Assembly (NCBI GenBank): GCA_901472505.1
Contig: LR590468.1
Location: 1 to 64,000 of the forward strand
DNA: 64,000 bases
Direction of reading: 5' to 3'
DNA from: Proteus vulgaris
GTDB lineage: Bacteria; Pseudomonadota; Gammaproteobacteria; Enterobacterales; Enterobacteriaceae
Part shown: one piece after another, positions 1 through 8,787 of the stretch
Position numbering within the stretch: position 1 is the stretch's first letter
How the letters are laid out: the number at the start of each line of letters is the position of its first letter
Translations under genes and position numbers: made by a program
Notes under the pieces: model-generated
What the model was told of the DNA's origin: nothing
Databases searched by the model: none
What the model saw: only the letters and a program-made list of their open reading frames with translations

Positions 1-55
1 ACAATAATAGAATAATTATTTGCCGACCAAACTCCTTTTTTGTCGGCATCGATAG

Positions 56-211
56 TTATTTATTAGGTAAATATTCTTGCTCTTTTAATTTAGAAAGTGC
101 TAGTTCTTTCATCCAATCTGCAAGTAGTGGTGCGGTTTTTATTGAATCCAATAATGCTCGCTCTTTCTTTGTTAAACGAATAACAATAACTTCTGTTTTC
201 ATTGTAGACAT
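56..211 (-). CDS. Small ribbon-helix-helix-like protein
   Basis: A 51-residue protein from the ATG at 211, which has a GGGGAA ribosome site seven bases upstream. A longer reading frame starting at 250 lacks a good ribosome site. The N-terminal part (TEVIVIRLTKKERALLDSI) has the beta-strand then helix pattern of small CopG/Arc-like DNA-binding proteins, and the C-terminal half is a charged helix. I do not recognise the specific family. It could be an orphan antitoxin-like regulator, but no toxin partner is visible. Confidence 0.45.
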   Translation of the reverse strand: MSTMKTEVIVIRLTKKERALLDSIKTAPLLADWMKELALSKLKEQEYLPNK

Positions 212-421
212 AATAATTCCCCATTTATTAAAGAGAAAATATTGGCACAAAAAAGTAACAGAAAGGTCTGACTTACACGGTTTTACAAATTCATCATTTA
301 AAGATGATTTACTGCATACTATCTATAGAATATTTGCGATATCGTTCATTGTTTATTTTTAAGAAAGAACATTAACATATTCATGATAGACGAGAATAAA
401 TAGGCTAAAGCCATAAAACAA

Positions 422-450
422 TTAAGGCTACACACCACGTGTAGCCTTAA
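422..450 (-). terminator. Intrinsic terminator of the hsp20 gene
   Basis: A perfect 12-bp stem (TTAAGGCTACAC with its complement) closes a 5-base loop. On the minus strand it is followed by a T-rich stretch. It lies 25 bases beyond the stop codon of the small heat-shock gene. Confidence 0.8.
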
Positions 451-474
451 TCTTATTTACATTACCTAACTCAA

Positions 475-933
475 TTAGCTTTTATCTTTATTTTCTATCG
501 CTATTGTTTGCCGTTTTTCTTCTTCGGGTAATTCATACTCAATAGCAATGGTCAGAAGTCCACTTGATAAATCGGCTTTGTCTATTTTAACATTTTTACC
601 GAGGTCAAACTGCAACGTAAATTGTCCTTGAGATATGCCTCGATGGATCCATTTATCATTGTCTTCTTCTGATTTTTCTTCTTTTTTCCCTTCAATCAAT
701 AAACGACTTCCTTTTAATGAAACCGATAAGTCATCTTCTTGATATCCAGGCACACTCACTGTCAGTTCATAATGGTTATCATCAATCTGTTTCAGGTTAT
801 AGGTCTGAATTGGTGATGCAATAGGCTTACTACCTGTTAACTGACTAAACAGGCGATCTATCTGATCAAAGCGGTTTGACAGTAGGTTGTCAGATAATGC
901 TGGGAATAATGAAAAAGGTTTAATGTTAGGCAT
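475..933 (-). CDS. Hsp20-family small heat-shock protein
   Basis: The 152-residue product is an alpha-crystallin-domain holdase chaperone that binds unfolding proteins in the cytoplasm. The alpha-crystallin domain covers about residues 45-140: a DNHYELTVSVPGY strand, the LLIEGKKEE segment, then FTLQFDLGKNVKIDKADLSSGLLTIAI with the family's typical L-x-(I/V) strand pairs. The C-terminal tail carries a TIAIE variant of the I-x-I motif used for oligomerisation. A strong AAGGAGGAG ribosome site sits just before the ATG, and a terminator follows. It is shorter and more divergent than E. coli IbpA/IbpB, so it is probably an accessory Hsp20 rather than the IbpAB orthologue. Confidence 0.85.
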   Translation of the reverse strand: MPNIKPFSLFPALSDNLLSNRFDQIDRLFSQLTGSKPIASPIQTYNLKQIDDNHYELTVSVPGYQEDDLSVSLKGSRLLIEGKKEEKSEEDNDKWIHRGISQGQFTLQFDLGKNVKIDKADLSSGLLTIAIEYELPEEEKRQTIAIENKDKS

Positions 934-1072
934 ATAACTCCTCCTTCAGTATTTAGTGAATTATGGGCGGTATCTTATTTGCCCAAAATATAAATATGAA
1001 CGAACAAAAATTTTTCAAGCCCTAAAAACTCATTTTTTTATCTTTAACCAACCAATATGAGATTGCAGATAG

Positions 1073-1100
1073 CAAAAAACCCCGCCGAAGCGAGGTTTTA
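1073..1100 (-). terminator. Terminator of the first csp-ymcF unit
   Basis: On the minus strand, AACCTCGC, a TTCG loop and GCGGGGTT form a hairpin followed by TTTT. It lies about 20 bases beyond the end of the YmcF-like frame. The same hairpin is present in the second copy. Confidence 0.8.
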
Positions 1101-1120
1101 TATATTCAACTATTTAATGC

Positions 1121-1261
1121 TTAACTCATTTGAGCTGTCATCACACTTTTGCAAAAGATACATTTTGCGCCGTGTGGATTGTTCACTGTGACATCAAATT
1201 GTGATGTTCTATATTGTCAACTGCTGCACCTTGGGCATTTGAAATAGAGGCGAATTTTAAT
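1121..1261 (-). pseudogene. YmcF-like zinc-ribbon small protein, nonsense-mutated copy
   Basis: This is the counterpart of the frame at 60574-60714. It encodes a 46-codon zinc-ribbon protein with a CPRC knuckle and a second CIFC knuckle, the arrangement of the E. coli cold-shock small proteins YmcF/YnfQ. As there, no ATG or GTG is available: the frame starts at an ATT seven bases past the csp stop, behind AAAGG. In this copy codon 15 is TGA (1217-1219), where the second copy reads TCA, so the product would stop between the two Cys pairs. It is therefore probably inactive, unless the base is a sequencing error. Confidence 0.6.
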
Positions 1262-1268
1262 AGTGCCT

Positions 1269-1481
1269 TTAGAGAGTCACCACGTTGCCGGCTGCTGGGC
1301 CTTTCATACCATTTTCCATGGTGAATGAAACTTGTTGACCTTCAGCTAATGTTTTGAAGTTATCACTTTGGATTGCAGAGAAATGTACGAAGACATCTTT
1401 GCTGCCATCAGCTGGAGTAATAAAACCAAAACCTTTACCTTCATCGAACCATTTTACTGTACCAGTCATTGTATTAGACAT
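1269..1481 (-). CDS. CspA-family cold-shock protein
   Basis: A 70-residue single cold-shock domain: an RNA/ssDNA chaperone that melts mRNA secondary structure. Both nucleic-acid-binding motifs are intact, RNP1 as KGFGFI and RNP2 as VFVHF. An AAAGGAA ribosome site precedes the ATG. The leader is about 170 bases long with a recognisable cold box, as in E. coli cspA, which implies cold induction by mRNA stabilisation. It differs from the copy at 60722-60934 at only two residues (N/S at 42 and T/A at 69). A YmcF-like frame follows in the same transcript. Confidence 0.93.
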   Translation of the reverse strand: MSNTMTGTVKWFDEGKGFGFITPADGSKDVFVHFSAIQSDNFKTLAEGQQVSFTMENGMKGPAAGNVVTL

Positions 1482-1632
1482 AGAATTTCCTTTAATTTAT
1501 TTAATTTGCCATAAGGCATATGCGGTTTGTTTTGTATTTTTACTTATGGGAATTAATTAGAAGGAATTCACAATGAAGAGGTATCGAGGATAACGCTAAA
1601 CGGGAACAACTTTAAACTGACTAACATAAATA

Positions 1633-1650
1633 GGTCTGTACTTCCAAACC
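1633..1650 (-). promoter_or_regulatory. Cold box in the csp leader
   Basis: On the minus strand, GGTTTGGAAGTACAGACC resembles the E. coli cspA cold box (TTTGACGTACAGA). It lies about 150 bases upstream of the start codon in a leader that is conserved between both csp copies. Confidence 0.6.
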
Positions 1651-1744
1651 AGTGACGCTATTAAGCCATAGAAAAATTCAGATAGCAAACTTTATTTTGA
1701 GGGCCTATTTTTTCTTATGTGGAACACCCTCTAGATAACTTTTT

Positions 1745-2248
1745 CTATTTAATTAATGTATAAACATGATCATCAAAAATAACATCACCTATAACATAAT
1801 TATTCTTAAGAATTTCAGTAAGAATAAAACCATTTTTTTCTAATACACGTTCAGATGCTATATTTCCAGCAGTAACAATAGCTTGAAATTTTTTTAAGCT
1901 AGCCAACTCAGGTAAATTTAATAATTGAGCTAAAGATTTTGTCCCTATAGACTTTCCTGTTTTTTCTGGAGATAGGATATAACCCACTTCTGCGATTACT
2001 TCTCCACCTTGATAAATAAGTCTTAGCCCCGTCAAACCTAGACAAGTATTATTTATTTTACTGCGAATAACAAAACATAACCAATGTGATGATGATAAGT
2101 TCCATTCGGGTAAACGACTATTAAATGCTTCTCTGATCTGCTCTTTCGTCATCAAGACTGAGATAAATTGCATGGCCTTTTCTGAACCATATAAACGACT
2201 AAAAAAAGGCCAATCATCTTTAGTTATTTTTGTAAAAACAAATTCCAT
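1745..2248 (-). CDS. GNAT-family acetyltransferase (RimJ/RimL-like)
   Basis: The 167-residue protein has the acetyltransferase fold: a central LTGLRLIYQGGEVIAEVGYIL beta segment, an acetyl-CoA-binding stretch around GKSIGTKSL, and the terminal N-x-x-S-x-x-V-L-E-K-N-G-F motif typical of RimJ/RimL-type N-acetyltransferases. The substrate is unknown and could be a protein N-terminus or a small molecule. It stands alone, with no operon partner. An unusual Ala-poor, Lys/Ile-rich composition matches the AT-rich surroundings. Confidence 0.75.
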   Translation of the reverse strand: MEFVFTKITKDDWPFFSRLYGSEKAMQFISVLMTKEQIREAFNSRLPEWNLSSSHWLCFVIRSKINNTCLGLTGLRLIYQGGEVIAEVGYILSPEKTGKSIGTKSLAQLLNLPELASLKKFQAIVTAGNIASERVLEKNGFILTEILKNNYVIGDVIFDDHVYTLIK

Positions 2249-2533
2249 AAGTATCCCTAATAAAATATTTTATATCACTATAACTCCCTGCATACTTAAC
2301 AATCAATAAATACTAAATAAACTCAACAATAAATATTATTTATTGAAGTTAAAATAAAAAATATTGATATTTTTATATAAAAAAATAACATTACTATTGT
2401 ATAGTTGTTGTGTTTTTTTCTTATTTAGATTATTAATAATAATGTCATAGATGCTATCAGATCTCACTTAACTTTGTTGTTTTATTTGGTAGATATGTTC
2501 TCTTCATTATATGATTGATGTGCGTATTTCTTA

Positions 2534-2561
2534 ATCCATCTTCTCAGATGGATTTTTTTTA
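2534..2561 (+). terminator. Orphan intrinsic terminator
   Basis: ATCCATCT, loop TCTC and AGATGGAT form a perfect 8-bp stem followed by eight T. No coding frame on the plus strand precedes it. It may end a small RNA transcript. Confidence 0.65.
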
Positions 2562-2738
2562 CCCTTACAATTTTGAATAAAAAAACATAAAGAGCACATT
2601 ATTTCAATATTAAAACAATTTGATATTTATTTACTGCATATCAATAAAATTTAATAGATATCATTGCGATTTGTAAGTTTTTACAATATAAAAAAGCCTC
2701 ATAATCTTTTTTCCTATGTCATTATATATAACTCATTT

Positions 2739-2767
2739 CCCCCAATTCACCTTGGGGGATTTTTTTA
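2739..2767 (+). terminator. Second orphan intrinsic terminator
   Basis: CCCCCAA and TTGGGGG pair around a short loop and are followed by ATTTTTTT on the plus strand. No upstream plus-strand gene is visible. Confidence 0.65.
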
Positions 2768-2889
2768 TCAAAAATAAAAGTTTAATAATCAATAATTATT
2801 GTTTTACTTACAACAAACCTTCATAAAAAGGGTATAAATTGTTATTAATTACACTCTATAACTCAACTTAATATTTATACACCATCCTT

Positions 2890-3165
2890 ATAACAAGTCC
2901 TCATTCATATAATGAGAGACTGTCCAAAAATGCCCTTAAGCCAGCCGTTTCATAAGTATCTTAATTAATATTTCCATACGCTTAGTCACTCCAAAGAAGC
3001 GTCCATTGATGCTAGTGTGAGTGAATTATAAGTGAAAACATAAAGCTTAATTTTAATTAATGAATTAGCGTGTATCATGCTTTAAGTCATCACCACAGCT
3101 CGTTGCCTTTTTATATCAGAGAGCAGTTTTTGTAACTCAGAAGTTTGTCACACAGGTCGTTCTAT
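2890..3165 (-). pseudogene. Degraded remnant of a prophage lysis region
   Basis: Bases 2890-3005 align, with many changes, to the pinholin start region at 56320-56440: a shared TTCATATAATGAGAG, then CCATACGC.TAGTCAC and GTCC in the same order. Bases 3090-3165 match the small gene at 56660-56730 (shared CACAGCTCGTT and CAGTTTTTGTAACTCAG). No open frame remains. This is a fossil of a prophage related to the one at the right end of the window. Confidence 0.6.
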
Positions 3166-3223
3166 GTACTGATAGTGCATGAATATTTATGTCTTACTCA
3201 ATATTCACACTTGCCTTTTTATA

Positions 3224-3248
3224 CGAAAAAGGTCACCGAAGTGACCTC
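3224..3248 (-). terminator. Terminator of the mliC-like gene
   Basis: GGTCAC, loop CGAA and GTGACC form a hairpin with TTTTT following on the minus strand. It lies about 40 bases beyond the stop codon of the gene at 3289-3624. Confidence 0.75.
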
Positions 3249-3288
3249 TATAAGAACGCTAAATGATTTTCAATAAAACTAGTGATAA

Positions 3289-3624
3289 TTAACCAGCTTT
3301 GCAACCACTCAATACTGGTTTATCTTTTCCTTCAACTAAATCGGCATTATCACCTTTAGTATAAAGCTTATAGGTGTAATTTTTATTTATCGCCTCATAA
3401 TTTGCACCAGAAGCCATTTTCATGATTTTCATTGGGATCATTTCATCCATTTGATTAATAATCGCATAGCTATCTTTTGCTGTATTTACATAGATAACTT
3501 CCATCACTTTATTATTTTCACATACATAAGAAATTTTAGTTATCTCATCGGCATTATCTGCCATGACAAAACTAGAAGACAAAATACCTACAACAAAAAA
3601 AACACATCTAAATAAAAATTTCAT
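3289..3624 (-). CDS. Secreted MliC/PliC-like lysozyme inhibitor
   Basis: The 111-residue product begins with a signal peptide (MKFLFRCVFFVVGILSSSFVMA) cleaved before DNAD, so it is periplasmic. There is no lipobox, making it PliC-like rather than lipoprotein MliC-like. The mature part follows the C-type lysozyme inhibitor family pattern: YVCENN near the start, a central MASGANYEA loop (the SG.xY motif that enters the lysozyme active site), KLYTKGDNADL, and a closing Cys (LSGC) that can pair with the first. It would protect peptidoglycan from host lysozyme. It is monocistronic with its own terminator. Confidence 0.65.
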   Translation of the reverse strand: MKFLFRCVFFVVGILSSSFVMADNADEITKISYVCENNKVMEVIYVNTAKDSYAIINQMDEMIPMKIMKMASGANYEAINKNYTYKLYTKGDNADLVEGKDKPVLSGCKAG

Positions 3625-3748
3625 ATAGTCTCCTAAATATCATTAAGTTAGCGTTTATAGAGTATTCATTTACTCTTTATTAATTTAAAAAATTCTACCT
3701 GAAACTCTAATGGGATTTATCCAATTTATAAAATTGAATATTAATCAA

Positions 3749-4148
3749 TTAATTGTCTTTTGTTGGCCCCATACAACGATTATTATGACAACTAGCGAAT
3801 CCTGCTATCGCTTTATTTGAATATATTCGAGTAAATTTGGGATGTGTCCAAACATTAGGTTGAACATATAACCTAAAGCTTTTCCCCGTTGTGTAGTAAT
3901 AATGAGCTTGCTGAAAAAAGTGCTCATAAGAAGAAGCCCAATCTGACTTATTAGATACTGCACAGGCGATAAATTCACCACCATAATTCATGGCTTTAAC
4001 ACAAAAATATCGACCATCTTCAATTTTCCCGAATTAAAATCAGTTAACTAACATTAGAATAATATTCAATATTATTGACTCAACGTATCTGTGCAAATGC
4101 CGTTGGTGTTAATAATAAACAGGTAAAAAACAGACTACGTAATAACAT
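3749..4148 (-). pseudogene. SubB/ArtB/PltB-like toxin B-subunit, broken
   Basis: The C-terminal 90 residues are readable and closely follow the pentameric sugar-binding B subunits of subtilase-cytotoxin and ArtAB/PltB type: GRYFCVKA, ACAVSNKSDWASSYE, HYYYTTGKSFRLYVQPNVW, and the final SCHNNRCMGP. A signal peptide (MLLRSLFFTCLLLTPTAFAQ) is encoded upstream from an ATG at 4148 but in another frame. Stops and shifts between about 4020 and 4085 separate the two. No A subunit is visible next to it. Either the gene has decayed or several base errors are present. Family assignment rests on remembered SubB sequence, not a search. Confidence 0.6.
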
Positions 4149-4201
4149 ACTGTCCTTAAAAAATAAAAATAAAAAGCCTCTAATCCAGAATAATATTCAT
4201 A

Positions 4202-4871
4202 TTATTTTTTATTCTTCGCTGTAAACAAAGCTACAGTACCTTGACATGTATAGAGATGTCATGGAATAAAGAAGAAAAGTATTTCTCCAAAGAATCTACC
4301 GAATCAGAATAATTGCAAAAAATACCTTTTTTGTTGTAAACAGACATTAATTTTTACCAAAAAAATATGCTTAACTCCCTTACCTAAAATTGTTGTGCCA
4401 TATAAAACCCTTCTTCTGTCAGTAATACCTGATATTCTCTATCGCTTTTTCTTCTCTCTCATTGTTCCTGGTAAAACAATGTAGTAAATAAAACAAGGAG
4501 ATAGAATTATAAGATGCATTTAATTCATTAGAAAAAGGATGAAAAATATCATGCTGGAGGCAATTTATTAATTTATCACCAGGTATATACTTTTTAGTAT
4601 GTTCCAAACTGTGGAAGTTAAGATCAGTCAGTGAGATTTCTTTTATATAATTTAATGATTTTTTTAAATAAAATCCCGTTCCAACACCAATATCCATATG
4701 GCGATCACTGAGATAATTTTTAAAATGCGGAATTAGATATTTATTCGTATCACAGTGCCATGCATAGCTATTAGAAATATTAAGTACCCACCAATCATAT
4801 AGCTTCAATGACACAGGTGTATATACTTTGGCTCCATCATGTGTACTTAATGTCATACAATACCCTATCAT
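4202..4871 (-). pseudogene. Class I SAM-dependent methyltransferase, frameshifted
   Basis: The first 150 residues carry the SAM-binding motif I (MDIGVGTGFYL), an acidic loop (LTDLNFHSLEHT) and motif IV-like SLFYLLHCF. The frame then breaks near 4425, but recognisable C-terminal pieces continue in other frames: VLYGTTILGKG, then KKGIFCNYSDSVDSLEKYF with SLFHDISIHVK, and finally VALFTAKNKK before a TAA at 4202. At least three shifts are needed to join them. The restored protein would be about 220 residues, normal for small class I methyltransferases. The substrate is unknown. Confidence 0.7.
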
Positions 4872-5161
4872 AAAATGACTATTTTATTTTTTATCTATTG
4901 TATGAATAGTTGAAAATACCGAATAATGACTCAGGAAATATTTTTAATAAAATTATCTACCAAATCATTACTTACTTTAATTTTTATTAATCATAAAAAA
5001 TTTTTCATTACTAGATATTATCAATAATTACAATAAGATATAATTTATTGTTCAATTTTTTTCAAATAAACCTCAGTAACAACTAGCAATCATCACTTAC
5101 CTTTATAATCTAAATATGATTAAGTAATAATACTATTAACTAACTTGTTCTGGTGATAGTT

Positions 5162-6388
5162 ATGTCTTGCAAACACAAAATTCCTCTTGGAAAAAATGTG
5201 TTAGATGCCTCTCAAACACGGATTGAATGGTTGTTTGATACTTTTGAACAAATCTCTCTCTCCTTTTCTGGAGGTAAAGATTCTACCGTTCTTTTTCATC
5301 TTGTTGCCGCTGAAGCAAGAAAACGGCATCGAAAATTCAACGTCATGTTTCTTGATTGGGAAGTGCAATACTCTGCGACCATTAACCATGTTACAAACAT
5401 GAAATCTTTGTATGAAGACTGTACTGAGCGATTTTACTGGATAGCATTACCTATCACGACGGAAAGCGGGATCTCACAATATGAACCCACATGGACAGCA
5501 TGGGAACCTGGCAAAAAATGGGTAAGACAACCGCCTAAAGATGCCATTACTGATCCTGGTTTTTTCCCTTTTTATCATCCAAATATGATTTTTGAAGACT
5601 TCACACCTGCATTTAATCAGTGGATCACAGGAAATCATCGTAGTTCAGTCATTTTATTAGGAATTAGAACTGATGAATCATTAAATCGCTTTATTGCTAT
5701 TAATAACAACAAAAAACTACGTTATGCCGATGACATCCCATGGACAACGGCATCACCCGAAGGTTTTTATTATATGGCCTATCCTATTTATGACTGGCAT
5801 GTAAAAGATATCTGGACATACCTTTCACATTTTAACCTGCCCTATAATTCTATTTATGATCTAATGCACCAAGCTGGAGTTAGTTTAAGTCAAATGCGTA
5901 TTTGTGAGCCATTTGGTCCTGAACAACGCAAAGGGCTATGGTTATACCATGTTTTAGAACCTGAGACGTGGAGTCTCGCCTGTGAACGAGTGAGTGGTGC
6001 TGATGCAGGTATGTTATACACTCACCCTCGTAATAAATCAGGTTTTTTTGGGCAACGCAAAATTAGCAAGCCCGCCCATCATACATGGAAATCTTACGCC
6101 CACTTTTTACTAGCGAGCTTACCAGAACAAACTGCCGAACATTATCGAAATAAAATCGCAGTTTATCTCCATTGGTATGCAGAGCGAAATTACCCAAATG
6201 GAATACCGGATGAACAAGACGGTGATACTAGCAGTAAACAAATCCCGTCTTGGCGACGGATCTGTAAAACTATTTTACGTAATGATTTTTGGTGTAGAAC
6301 ATTAGCATTTAGTCCTACCAAATCACACTGTTATGACCGATATTGCAAACGGATACAAGAAAAACGTAAAAATTGGCAGTTGATTTAA
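5162..6388 (+). CDS. ibrA: IbrA/YbdN-type PAPS-reductase-like protein (DUF3440)
   Basis: A 408-residue protein from the ATG at 5162; a GTG at 5153 is an alternative start. It contains the PP-loop of ATP pyrophosphatases (SFSGGKDST, about residues 34-42) and the long DUF3440 C-terminal region. E. coli YbdN and IbrA have this architecture. IbrA, with IbrB, activates eib immunoglobulin-binding genes in some E. coli; the chemistry is unknown. The gene for the ParB-like partner follows after 12 bases, as in ybdN-ybdM. A truncated second copy lies at 12890. Confidence 0.8.
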   Translation: MSCKHKIPLGKNVLDASQTRIEWLFDTFEQISLSFSGGKDSTVLFHLVAAEARKRHRKFNVMFLDWEVQYSATINHVTNMKSLYEDCTERFYWIALPITTESGISQYEPTWTAWEPGKKWVRQPPKDAITDPGFFPFYHPNMIFEDFTPAFNQWITGNHRSSVILLGIRTDESLNRFIAINNNKKLRYADDIPWTTASPEGFYYMAYPIYDWHVKDIWTYLSHFNLPYNSIYDLMHQAGVSLSQMRICEPFGPEQRKGLWLYHVLEPETWSLACERVSGADAGMLYTHPRNKSGFFGQRKISKPAHHTWKSYAHFLLASLPEQTAEHYRNKIAVYLHWYAERNYPNGIPDEQDGDTSSKQIPSWRRICKTILRNDFWCRTLAFSPTKSHCYDRYCKRIQEKRKNWQLI

Positions 6389-6400
6389 CAAGAGGTGAAT

Positions 6401-7042
6401 ATGACTATTGAAACAGTATTTTCTTCGCTAAAAGATTATCTACTAAAACTAAATGATGAGCAAAAAATCGAAGCTATTAACAAAATCAAACTATTTCTTC
6501 ATCAAATTAGTCCGTTCAAAAATGAACCTATAGATTGTGTTCTTTGGATAAAGCAAAATCAAGTCATAGCAAATGACTACAATCCTAATGTTATGTCTCC
6601 AACAGAAAAAAGATTACTCAAAACCTCATTGATAAAAGACGGTTATACTCAACCCGTTGTAGTATTATCTGCACAGCAAAATAAAACTAAACAATTGCAA
6701 TGGCAAATCGTTGATGGCTATCATCGTTATCTATTAAGTAAAGAAAGTGCCTTAAAAAAACGAATTAATAATTATTTACCAGTCACCCTCCTTGATGTTA
6801 AAAATCACACAATGTCAGAGCAAATAGCAACAACTATTCGTCATAATCGAGCAAGAGGACAGCATCAAGTCGCAGCTATGTCAGATATAGTTAGAGATCT
6901 ATCCCGATTAGGATGGAGCGATAAACGAATTGGTGATGAGCTAGGTATGTCACAAGATGAAGTATTACGCTTAAAACAAATCAGTGGGTTAGCAGAATTA
7001 TTTTCAAAGCGCCATTTCTCAGAAGCTTGGACAGTAAAATAA
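6401..7042 (+). CDS. ibrB: IbrB/YbdM-type ParB-like protein
   Basis: The ATG at 6401 is chosen because AGAGG lies five bases upstream. The 213-residue product has a ParB/sulfiredoxin-like N-terminal domain: QPVVVL, then WQIVDGYHRYLLSK resembling the G-x-R-R box in reduced form, and the RHNRARGQHQ segment. A helix-turn-helix follows around RIGDELGMSQDEVLRLKQISG. It forms an operon with the DUF3440 gene, as YbdM does with YbdN. It probably acts with IbrA in regulation; the target is unknown here. Confidence 0.8.
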   Translation: MTIETVFSSLKDYLLKLNDEQKIEAINKIKLFLHQISPFKNEPIDCVLWIKQNQVIANDYNPNVMSPTEKRLLKTSLIKDGYTQPVVVLSAQQNKTKQLQWQIVDGYHRYLLSKESALKKRINNYLPVTLLDVKNHTMSEQIATTIRHNRARGQHQVAAMSDIVRDLSRLGWSDKRIGDELGMSQDEVLRLKQISGLAELFSKRHFSEAWTVK

Positions 7043-7063
7043 GAAATAATTGTTTTCTACCGA

Positions 7064-7096
7064 TAAAATCATCCCCCCGCATAGCGGGTGGTTTTA
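7064..7096 (+). terminator. Terminator of the ibrAB operon
   Basis: CCCGC, ATA and GCGGG form the core of a hairpin with flanking A-rich and T-rich arms (AAAATC...GGTTTTAT), 22 bases past the ibrB stop. Confidence 0.7.
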
Positions 7097-7392
7097 TGCT
7101 TAAGACGCTAACCCGACTTAAACTGGCTAACATCACAATAAAAAACCACCGAAGCGAGATTTTGTATATTCAACTTTGAATAACGTCATTGCCAGTATGG
7201 CTATAACAAACGTCAAAACTCCGTAATCATAATAGGATTGTATTTTATTCCTTCCAAATAACTAATAAGACTTAAGGCTATAGTAAATGGCACTGGTGTT
7301 ACTTAATACAATTGATTTTCGTTTTAATTGCACTTAAATCCTTTTTATTAAAAAGTATCATTTCATAAATATAATTATAAGATAAAAACATA

Positions 7393-7568
7393 ATGAAAAA
7401 ATTCGATATAGATAAAATAATGAACAACTTATCGAACAAAGATATAAAAAAATAAATCAAACTTATAACAACCAAGCCAATAAAGAAGAAAGTTTTAAAA
7501 AATGGTTCTTTGACACATTTATCTTTGATTGTATCTTATTTGAAGGATTATTTATTCACTTACTATAG
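7393..7568 (+). pseudogene. Broken small ORF of unknown function
   Basis: An ATG at 7393 opens 20 codons (MKKFDIDKIMNNLSNK...) that end in a TAA after an A7 run. One base over, the frame continues with KEESFKKWFFDTFIFDCILF to a TAG at 7566. The joined product would be about 58 residues with a hydrophobic C-terminus. I do not recognise it. The shift lies in a homopolymer. Confidence 0.3.
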
Positions 7569-7908
7569 TTTTCAATTTGCATAATTACATCAGGATCCAC
7601 ACTCATTTATTCTATTCATTCTTAGTTTATTTTTATTTATTTCACCATGAATTTAGTAATTACTATCTATGATTGCATTAAAAATAAAATATCACTAAAT
7701 TTATTCTTTAGAGTAAAGAAAATTGCAGTAATGACCTATATAATGAAAAAATGATCTATTTTTAATTAGAGCATTAATCTAATTTATTGAATATTTTCAC
7801 TAGCTGATTCTTCGTTATTATATTTTTCAATATTAGGATCAGTTTTCCCATATTATAGCCTTAAAAGTAGTGAGTAATATAGGATTGCTATGAACACTAA
7901 ATTTTCGC
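7569..7908. other. AT-rich stretch without recognisable genes
   Basis: Both strands are rich in stop codons and I see no hairpin, repeat or domain fragment that I can name. Confidence 0.4.
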
Positions 7909-8268
7909 TTAAAAATCTAATGAACTCCAACGAAATAAGCGAATACCTTTGCTGGTAAACAACCGATCAAAATGTGTTACTCTATAAGTTCTTCCGCCCA
8001 TCGTGACGGGTAAATGAATAATACGATTAGGTGAATCATATTAAATCGCCTTTTTACTAATAATTCAGTATCAAAGGCAAGCTTAGAGCCACAAAATAAA
8101 TACAAGCTTCCCATTTGGTTTCAATACTCGCCAAAACTCAGTTAATACGTCATCTAGCCACGCTAAGTATTCTGCTTCATTTGCCCATTGATTATCCCAT
8201 GCGCAAGATTTAACCCGAAAATAAGGGGGATCAGTCACTATCAAATCAATACAATTAGTGGGATCCAA
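7909..8268 (-). pseudogene. Phage-type DNA methyltransferase, remnant
   Basis: The right part (8083-8268) encodes 61 residues with the catalytic motif IV of amino-methyltransferases, LIVTDPPY, followed by EFWRVLKPNGKLVFI. This is typical of small phage DNA adenine or N4-cytosine methylases. A stop follows the WL after FI. A further frame of over 40 codons (7909-8040, RIIHLPVTMGGRTYRVTHF...) ends at 7909 and may be part of the same or a neighbouring gene. The SAM-binding FxGxG motif is missing, so the remnant cannot be active. Confidence 0.55.
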
Positions 8269-8411
8269 CTCCCACTAGCACCAAATTTGATGGGTCAGTG
8301 ATAGAGTAAAACCATCAAAAACAATAAGTTATATAAAACCAACAGAACTACACACTGACAATAAAAAGACTTTAAAGTGCACGAGAAATGCACGTGCATT
8401 TTAAAGTATAG

Positions 8412-8437
8412 AAAAGCTCGCTTCGGTGGGCTTTTTT
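8412..8437 (+). terminator. Hairpin terminator
   Basis: AAAAGCTCGC, loop TTCG and GTGGGCTTTTTT form a stem followed by a T-run on the plus strand. No plus-strand gene directly precedes it; the nearest coding remnant lies on the other strand. Confidence 0.55.
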
Positions 8438-8787
8438 AGTTTCAATAGCCAAGCAAATACATTCATTCTTCTTCAACTTTTATAGCATATTCATCATAAA
8501 TTATTGCTAAACCCTAGTCGAATATATATAAGTTTTACAATTTTTTCTTAAGAATAAGAATACAAAAACGAGTGAAATCTACTGCCATAAAAAATTATCT
8601 AATAAAATCAGTTGGTTACTCTTTTGCATAAAAACTATTTAATAACAATGTAATGAGTCTCTAAAACCTATTATTACAAGGTCATTTTTAGTAAAAACTA
8701 TCATATTTAATTAGCTCTATTAATCCTATATATGACTGGTTTAAAATAATACAAAATACCTATTCTAAAGAGTTTAAGAGGATCATA

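Larger units (their letters stand above)
1017..1698. repeat. Direct repeat, copy 1 (cspA-ymcF unit)
   Basis: About 680 bp that recurs in the same orientation at 60473-61150. It covers the terminator, the ymcF-like frame, the cold-shock gene and the whole 5' leader with its cold box. The two copies are nearly identical in the leader and the csp coding part. They differ most in the first part of the ymcF-like frame. Similarity ends abruptly after the shared ATAGCAAACTTTATTTT at 1698. Confidence 0.85.
2249..2889. other. Non-coding AT-rich stretch with two orphan terminators
   Basis: I find no credible coding frame here. The only clear signals are two plus-strand intrinsic terminators (listed separately) with no plus-strand gene upstream, which leaves room for small RNAs ending at about 2560 and 2767. 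Confidence 0.5.

Noticed and set aside
1217..1219. In-frame TGA of the first ymcF-like copy as a selenocysteine codon
   Set aside because: The second copy has Ser (TCA) at this place, not Cys, and no SECIS-like hairpin directly follows.
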